From Schistosoma mansoni (taxonomy: Eukaryota; Platyhelminthes; Trematoda; Strigeidida; Schistosomatidae), in contig NC_031496.1 in NCBI RefSeq assembly GCF_000237925.1, forward strand, positions 17,008,245-17,072,244: a stretch of DNA of 64,000 nt, read 5' to 3'. The position numbers were made by a program, and so were the translations under genes. The notes under the pieces were generated by a model. That model made no database searches and was not told the origin of the DNA. It saw only the letters and a list, made by a program, of their open reading frames with translations. Positions 57,444 to 64,000 of this stretch are shown here, piece after piece; position 1 is the first letter of the stretch; every line of letters begins with the position of its first letter.

Positions 57444-57449
57444 AATAAA
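57444..57449 (+). terminator. Poly(A) signal of PPP6C
   Basis: AATAAA, 124 bp past the stop codon; the first canonical signal downstream. Confidence 0.65.
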
Positions 57450-60196
57450 GTTGTACAGATCTCTAAGATTTTCATACAAAAATTCATGTATTCTTTTTGT
57501 AAATTTTTCAAATCAATACATCATTGGAACTAAAGAGACTCAACCTTGTAAATCAGTTTAAACGTTTGATCATCAAAGATACATTATGTTTTTATTTAAA
57601 TACGGACTCAGTACACCACATAAAATATAACAATATTATGAATATACAAATTTAAAAAATGAGCACATAATGAGGACAGTCAGAAAGAAAAGATAATCAT
57701 AAAGTACAGTGGACAGGTTGTTATAGCGTTTTTCCAATGTTTTGCATTAAAGTTTGATAAGAATGGATACAGGTAATCCAAGAGAGACAGTAGTCCTGTG
57801 TTCATCTACCCTGTCAATTGCTGAACGCTTGGCTCATTTCAGTTTAGACTTGATTGACAATTAAGTCTCTAAACAAAGCATCGCTGAAGACCTCGGGAAG
57901 TCAGGGTTGACTGTAAATTTTGGTTTAATATGAACAAAACTAAAGGATAAAGCATTTTACATTTAAATAGCAAATGCTTTTTTCTCATTCTCTGCTTTTA
58001 GAAATCCAATCTGCAGATTCTAATTTATAACTACAACCAAGTTCTTGTCCAGTCTATTTGATGAAAGTCATCCTGATGTTAGCATTATCTATCTTTGGTT
58101 GCTTTTAGGTTATAAGTCGTTAAGGTCTTTGCAGGTGGTATGTAGTTTCGCCACTCACTTATTACTGTAGTAGAGGACATGACTAACGATCCCCATTCCA
58201 GATGAAAACGAATGAGAGAATTCTGATTTGGACTGCCACTTCAGGTTTTCATTTATTTGTATGGATTTTTCACCTTTCTATTTCACTTAAACAATTATTA
58301 CACTCTTCGAATATTAACCCACATTCTTAGGTAACACTGAGCCATTCGCTGAAAAATATCGGTTGTTATCATGCGCTACCATACAAAGACTAAGTTGCGT
58401 CAGATGATCATTTCTATTAAGCAACTTGCTGATGTGTATTATTGTTTGATATTTGTGAAGAATCCTAGTTTTTATCTCGAAAACTATTTTTGTGTTGAAA
58501 GAATCCTCATAATACTTCAAAATGAAATTATGTAAAATAGAAAATATTTCAAGCACATACCCAAAAGGAAGATACAGAGATTCTATAAAGAGGATTAGTC
58601 AAAACACCTACGTATCCACACTAAAGAGTGTATGGTATACTAAAATTATTTCCTGTATAGGTGTTGGTCAGGCTGAAACAATTTTAATTTACTGGTCCAC
58701 TGCTGATTACTGAAAATATGACTTGGTTCCAAAGTATGGGTTATGATAGCATTGTAATCAGAGTCATGCTCCTGCTGTCTGTGCATGTAATAGGGTCATC
58801 ACGAAAAACACAGTTGATAAGGCTGTGACAGTGTGCTATCTTTTTTTCACTACAAGCTTATTTTGGGTCTGAATTCTGGTCAGTCTCGACACTTACGTTT
58901 TATTTTTGAAAACGTACAGATCACAGGATAGTTACCACTGTCGAATGTCAAAAGCAAATCGACGATGTATTCATTTCCTGTTAGCTAAATCAATACGCTT
59001 TAAAAATACATTGACTGCCAAAGATTCTGTATGCTACTGAAGCTGAACCCAGCCAAGATACTACTTTGTAACAACGCAAATACTTTCAGTGGTTCTCCGA
59101 CTGTCTATTTCAAAACGAAACAGATCGCTTATCAGGTTTTATTAATTGTCAATGGAGAGCATATAAAGACGATTTACCACAAATGGGATGAAACTCTCTC
59201 CAACGTAGATTTACATATTTGATCCTGAAAATAACCAAAGGTAAACTCAATAATCCTAATAACCAAAAATACCTCATTTTAACTTAACAACTCAGTGAGC
59301 GATTGTTCTGAAACTGGAGTCTCATGAAGAACATTAATACTTAACTGGACAATTAAAAGACAGATTTAGGCACACTCAGATGGTCAGTCCATAATACAGC
59401 GAAATGCGGGTTTTGAACCCCGCATCTGTTCATCAACAAATTATGGTTTGCTGATTTTGTTTCTGCTCTAAAGGTTCCACGGCTTGATAATCGTTATTAG
59501 TGTGAGTATAATATCATAGATATGTGGGATAAAGGTATTTCATATCCACGCAAGTTATTCTTCGAGGCACTTGCTCAAAAACATCAGAAATTTTTTAAAA
59601 GTAATCTATGGGGAAGTAAATTATAAGCAACGGGTAACACACCGGTGATCATACATTTCAAGAATTACTTTTCCAAAAACTTCTCAATTTGTATGTTGAC
59701 CGACCTTTCATTTTTATTCTTACCATTGTACAACTCTTCATATGGGAGACGACTAAGGAAACGAGGTTTACCTTGTAGTTTAAAAATCCTCATAGAATAT
59801 TCAAAAGTGGAAAATATTTAAGCGAACAATTGTTTTCAATATCTTCATCATCAAGCTCTACAGTTTTAAGTCCATATGTATAATATCTTACTAAAGCCAA
59901 AGTAAAGTATTCATTAATGGATTTGACAATGTTATGTGTTAAAGACGTTGAACGCTTGCATTTATTACGACATAAATGCTTCAGAATTGTGTTATTTGTA
60001 AATTAGGAAGGTCAGTTAAGTGTCGAGTCACAATCAGTACAGTAGTAATATAACAAAGAAATCGTATGAATAGTGGGAGAATTTCATCCTGTTAATCGAA
60101 GTAATAAGGTTAATAGTAATAATAATAACAATGTCGTTATGTGAATATAATATGTAATAAGAGGGGTGTTATCAAGGTAATTACGATAAAAAAGAC
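57450..60196. other. Downstream of PPP6C, no gene recognised
   Basis: AT-rich intergenic DNA; the open frames are short and featureless. Confidence 0.4.
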
Positions 60197-60197
60197 T

Positions 60198-60475
60198 TCA
60201 TGTGAATTGGGAAAGATTAATGAAGATATCAAGTTCCAAAGAATCTACCTCAAGGAGACGGATTATGACTACTTTTTATAGCTGAAGCCATCTTGATCAA
60301 CTCCAGAAAACCGAACTTATGTATCTAGAATAGGTATGTCCAGCCCCTATGTTTACCTTGGCCTATGACTAGGTCACCGTATACCTGAACTTGATATTAC
60401 AACCCTCCTACCCACCCCTCCCAACATTTTAGTTATCTTTATTAATCTTCACATTCATCTTTCCCAATTCACATG
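60198..60475. repeat. ~30-bp inverted repeat pair (possible MITE)
   Basis: Left arm TCATGTGAATTGGGAAAGAT (60198 on, continuing TAATGAAGAT) pairs with the right arm at 60444-60475 (reverse complement TCATGTGAATTGGGAAAGAT followed by GAATGTGAAGAT). The spacing is about 216 bp and there is no coding content. It could be a small non-autonomous DNA element or a local inversion-duplication. Confidence 0.5.
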
Positions 60476-61848
60476 AAATCAGCATAAAGAACATACCTAG
60501 TAATCAATTTTTCTACCGCAAATTTATCATCCTGTTAATAAAATAGGAATTCTTCTACAAACCATTTTTATCATTTTAACCTGAACTTGCTTTCCGGTTA
60601 AGAAAAAATTAGTTTTTTTAGTTTGAAGTTATTATACCCTTCATATTAATTGGCGATTTGCATTTATCACTCCAACGTTTCCTAAAGTACTATTTATTGC
60701 TATTTCCTTAACTTTGACAAATGACATATATGGCATTTGATATATAAGCACGAAACTGAATTTCGACTTAATTTATAGTCTTTATAAAACCTACATTTTT
60801 TCGTTTCAATATTTTTCGGAAATGCTATTTCACACAAGTTTCAACAATATTTACAAAATCTTTGCGATATTTAAATTGGTTCTGTAGTAGTCAGAAGAAT
60901 ATGAAGTTAATTCTAAAGGAGAAGAAAAAACAGAAATGTGGAAATAATTTGATAGGTATGTTTACGAAACAGAATATCAGTATACGGTAGTACATGTATT
61001 ACAAGGGGAATTTAGAATCAACCATTAATGTATTGGGTTTGGTGGTAGAATAAGAGTTCATGAATTAACATTTTAAAGTGACGCGACAAAGGTTCTAATC
61101 AGAAGCAGAGAAAGATTGCCAAATATTGACTTGTAGGTTTTATGTTTACGTAGTGAAAATAAAATGAATCTAGAAAATCAGTTTATTTGGACAAGTGTAA
61201 TACGAAGTTTTCTGTTTTTTAATTAAAAGCTCGAGTTAAATAAGAATAAAATTTATGTCAAACAAAAAGAGAGTGCATAAAATCAATATCTAATGTCACA
61301 GGGTTCAATCATGATAATAAATATGAACATAAGCGGATATTCACATGAAAAAATCAAAGTGTGTTAGAAAAGAATTGATAATCGACCATTAATGTATTAA
61401 GATTTGGTGGTAGTAGATGTTCTTGCACAAGTTTTTATAGTATCGCTGAGTAGATGGAATAATGCGGGAATACCATTAGTTCCATTGTCATAGAACTTTC
61501 TCAGAGGAGTTCCAGCTTTGTTGATTCTTCTTAATATGTAGTCATTTGCGTATAGATGCTTAGATGTTTACACTAGAAATGTGTTAATGGAGATTTCGAT
61601 TTCTTTCTCGTCGCATCCAGAGAAATGGTGGCTGACTAGTTCGCAAATAGTACCAGAATCGTCTACAATAGTACTGTTAATTATGAATAATGTGTTTGAT
61701 AAAGTGAATTCGATTTCCCGCAAGATTTGAGAAACTAAAGTGTGGGTATTTCCAAGTTCTGCTGCCTAGAGCTTTGTTCTCCATGGTCGAAAGATACGTG
61801 AGTCGAGACTAATCCTTTCTGTCGATTGTGTATGCTCCAAAGTGCAAT
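60476..61848. other. Intergenic, with a short direct repeat
   Basis: AT-rich. The words ACCATTAATGTATTGGGTTT and ACCATTAATGTATTAAGATT, each followed by GGTGGTAG, occur at about 61021 and 61386, in otherwise unlike surroundings. Nothing else recognised. Confidence 0.4.
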
Positions 61849-62205
61849 TGTAGTGGATGTCGAGTCGAAGACGGACTATGATCACCACTACAATTCGATT
61901 ACGCGCCCAGAAACGACTTGGTTCCTTTGATAGCTCGTAAATCAGAAGGCTTTATTAATCCAGATCAAGTATATTTATTGGCGATCTCGTGGTATCGAAA
62001 TAATACCGAGACGTGCCAAAGAGTACAGGCGAACAGGCAGTGCGTGAGCAAGTTCGAACCAAACAAGGCGGAGAGCGAAACAAGAAGTGAAACTGATACA
62101 GTTAAACAAATATAGTAAAACAATCTCTGGTACAATTGGTTACAATAATAATAATTGTTTCCGTTATTCCAATCGTGTTCTTATCGAGACTGGCCGGTCA
62201 CTACA
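61849..62205 (-). repeat. 3' LTR of the right-edge gypsy element
   Basis: 357 bp with mirrored ends: TGTAGTG on the left and CACTACA on the right (plus-strand reading), directly next to the polypurine tract. A second TGTAGTGG-type word in inverted form at 61885-61892 makes the outer 45 bp able to fold. Confidence 0.8.
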
Positions 62206-62773
62206 GGAGCCCCCCGCTAGAAAGGGTTTACACTTTCGATACGTAGCGGTTTCGTTCGTGGGACTGATCGCGAAACGTGCAATTGTAGGACGAAGGCGTT
62301 GGCAGAACAGGAAGTGATCGTTGATCCTCGAGTTGCCACCAAAAGTCTTTGACGTAGAACGGTACCAGAAGGAACGTACTGTGTTGATTGTTTGGATTAG
62401 CATGCTACACCAGAGTGGTTTGTATCCAGAATCTGAAGGTTGCGTTCGCAGAGGTCCGGACCAGAAACGCTGCAGACGTAGGACGAAACCAGATGGAGCC
62501 AAGGAACCAGATGCGACCAGGATAACCATATTCGGGACCAAATGTATATTATACGTATTTGGAGCCAGAGAGGTCGACTGAGTGCGTTGACTAGAGCGTG
62601 GGTGATCAGGCCAGCTTTCGCCAAAATTTACTGAAGTCGACGATACCAAAACGACGATGGTCGGAGGCGTAGGCTCGGGGTAAACAAAAAAAATTGAGAG
62701 AAAAAGAGAAAAGTGTAGCATTCGTGTAGTAGAGGGTTAGGGTCCTATACTGTATCCGCAGTTGGTTATGAGG

Positions 62774-63385
62774 TTAGTCGCGAAAGCATACGGGTAAGCG
62801 TACTCGGCGACCGGAACGTGAGACGGTAGTCTCGTTCGAACCTCGTGAGCCTGCAATCTCATCCGCAGTCAAGGGCGGTGTGGTCTGCTGGTCTGGACGT
62901 GAGACGAAAGTCTCGTCCGTAGACGGGGCAGATGACACGTGCTGTTGACTGGGACGTGAGAATGAGGTCTCAGGTGCATCTAGCGTGGGATCCGAAGTAG
63001 ATGTAGAGATCCCGCTAGGAGCTTTGATGGGTCTAGCATTGGGTCTCGGCTTATCAGGTAGGGCACTGTCATCGATGTGTGCTGGCATGAGACGATCAAT
63101 GCTGATTATTTTGACGCGGCCATGTCGATCAACCTTGAAGGTCTTTTCGTGACGGGAAATCACGTGAAAAGGGCCTTCGTAAGGCTGTTTGCTCAGATTG
63201 ACCGTAAGTTGTCGTGTACCATAGTTAGGAATGACTGAGTCATCCGCAGCGCGTAGTCGAAGCATCGTAGCTTGAGACTTACTGTTACTGATAGGTACGA
63301 CAGAAACTTGGGCACCTGTATCCACTAGGTACCTAGCGTTAGAGCGATAATCGTGCACGTAAAATAAACGGTCAAACTGAGGTGA
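62774..63385 (-). pseudogene. Retropepsin fused to the integrase C-terminus by deletion
   Basis: The frame begins FDRLFYVHDYRSNARYLVDTGAQVSVVP (active site D-T-G-A). It continues through LRLRAADDSVIPNYGTRQLT and then, at about 63193, changes to QPYEGPFHVISRHEKTFKVD and RVKIISIDRLMPAH, the chromatin-side C-terminal module of gypsy integrase. It ends in a Ser/Thr/Pro-rich tail and SRSGRRVRLPVCFRD. Everything between the protease and the end of integrase (well over 1000 residues in a full element) is missing, yet the frame is open for about 200 codons across the joint. Confidence 0.85.
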
Positions 63386-63408
63386 AGGGCCAGTGAGTAC
63401 GGCCGTAT

Positions 63409-64000
63409 TTACTCACCGGCTCGGGAAGTTCCCGCCTTGTATGGGCAGGGAGCTCGACAATGACGGGCACCGGCCCCGAAAGCACGGTGGAACCAGCACC
63501 AACTCGAACTCGCTTCCGAAACCGCCTTCTGGCGTGGCTTGGAAGATGCCCGCTTGGGGCGAGTCGTTACGGCTTTTCGAAAATGTGACCTGGGTCGGGG
63601 GACGTAGGAGGCTGGCACATTTGAGCGGTCTCGGAAACTGAGACGAGCATGGATACATCTGTCCCTATCCCCATGAGCCGAAGGTCGTCTAGCATCGAAA
63701 TCCATGTTTGAACGGGAAGTAGAGGCAACAATATAGTTGTCTTTGGCGCTAGCACGTGCTAGAATTTTGTCTGCTATGAGGGCCACCTTGTTCAGTGGGG
63801 TGTCCTCGAGCAGGACCGTAAGAGTTGGTTGGATACTGGCTGGTAATGCCTCGAGCCATAACTCTTTGACTATTTCGGAGTCGGCTGTCGAGTTTCCTGC
63901 AAGGGATTGCAGGCGCGTGCTAATAGAGTCCTCAATCGTTCCTCTCTTGATGGGAGGAAATATCGAAGGATGGCATCCTTAAGACTGTCGTAAACGTTCG
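63409..64000 (-). pseudogene. Gypsy-type gag C-terminal part
   Basis: Continuous minus frame from the window edge: STRLQSLAGNSTADSEIVKE, LWLEALPASIQPTLTVLLED and NKVALIADKILARASAKDNY (capsid C-terminal helices). A basic linker follows and then the Cys/His motif CWFHRAFGAGARHCRAPCPY (C-X2-H-X9-C-X3-C) shortly before the stop at 63409. The protease follows in another frame 24 bp later. The N-terminus is outside the window, and a stop lies near the edge (about 63980). Confidence 0.8.

Larger units (their letters stand above)
61849..64000 (-). mobile_element. Ty3/gypsy-type LTR retrotransposon with internal deletion (continues off window)
   Basis: Read on minus from the right edge: gag (64000-63409), a protease fused to the integrase tail (63385-62774), a ~570-bp 3' region (62773-62221), polypurine tract (AGCGGGGGGCTCC, 62206-62220 region) and 3' LTR (62205-61849). 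Reverse transcriptase, RNase H and the integrase core are absent. The gag and protease text fits schistosome gypsy-like elements (Boudicca/Saci group); the exact name is not settled. The 5' LTR would lie beyond 64000. Confidence 0.85.

Noticed and set aside
62470-62500. Second GGACGAAAC word in the gypsy 3' region
   Set aside because: No core sequence or stem I partner around it; chance match.

Overview
The window looks like nuclear DNA of a blood fluke (Schistosoma or a close trematode). It is AT-rich, genes have short exons in kilobase introns, and the retroelement types are the ones expected there: RTE-like and CR1/jockey-like LINEs, BEL/Pao and Ty3/gypsy LTR elements, and a tRNA-derived SINE carrying a degraded hammerhead ribozyme fold. 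The species cannot be fixed from sequence alone.

Host genes found: (1) the first coding exon of CTP synthase (minus, 71-406); (2) the last three coding exons of a FAM204A-like gene (plus, 25.6-33.2 kb); (3) a two-exon gene with an N-terminal PAM2 (PABP-binding) motif (minus, 38718-35175); (4) an intronless V-ATPase subunit F gene (minus, 39227-38859) that ends only 140 bp upstream of gene 3, a candidate two-gene transcript resolved by spliced-leader trans-splicing; (5) the complete three-exon protein phosphatase 6 catalytic subunit gene (plus, 44.2-57.3 kb, 302 aa).

Layout: 0.4-9.9 kb holds little that I can read beyond a LINE 3' scrap. 9.9-12.1 kb has LINE 3' ends. 14.7-17.7 kb is a degraded, internally deleted BEL/Pao (Sinbad-like) element. 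17.8-21.6 kb is a decayed CR1-like LINE. 22.0-24.9 kb has an RTE 3' end and two copies of a ~0.5 kb retroposon (called R here), one of them split by a solo LTR. 28.9 kb and 31.7-32.5 kb contain hammerhead-like folds, the second pair inside a large inverted SINE dimer. 39.7-43.7 kb is a CR1/jockey-like LINE broken by a gag-only LTR element. The two PPP6C introns carry two long RTE-like LINEs, each split by a younger insertion (R retroposon; gypsy gag fragment). From 61.8 kb to the right edge is a minus-strand gypsy element whose protease and integrase tail are fused by an internal deletion.

Target-site duplications read directly from the sequence fix the ends of six insertions and give a relative insertion order. 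The transposon genes are inactive by stops, frameshifts or deletions; the five host genes look intact where they are covered.
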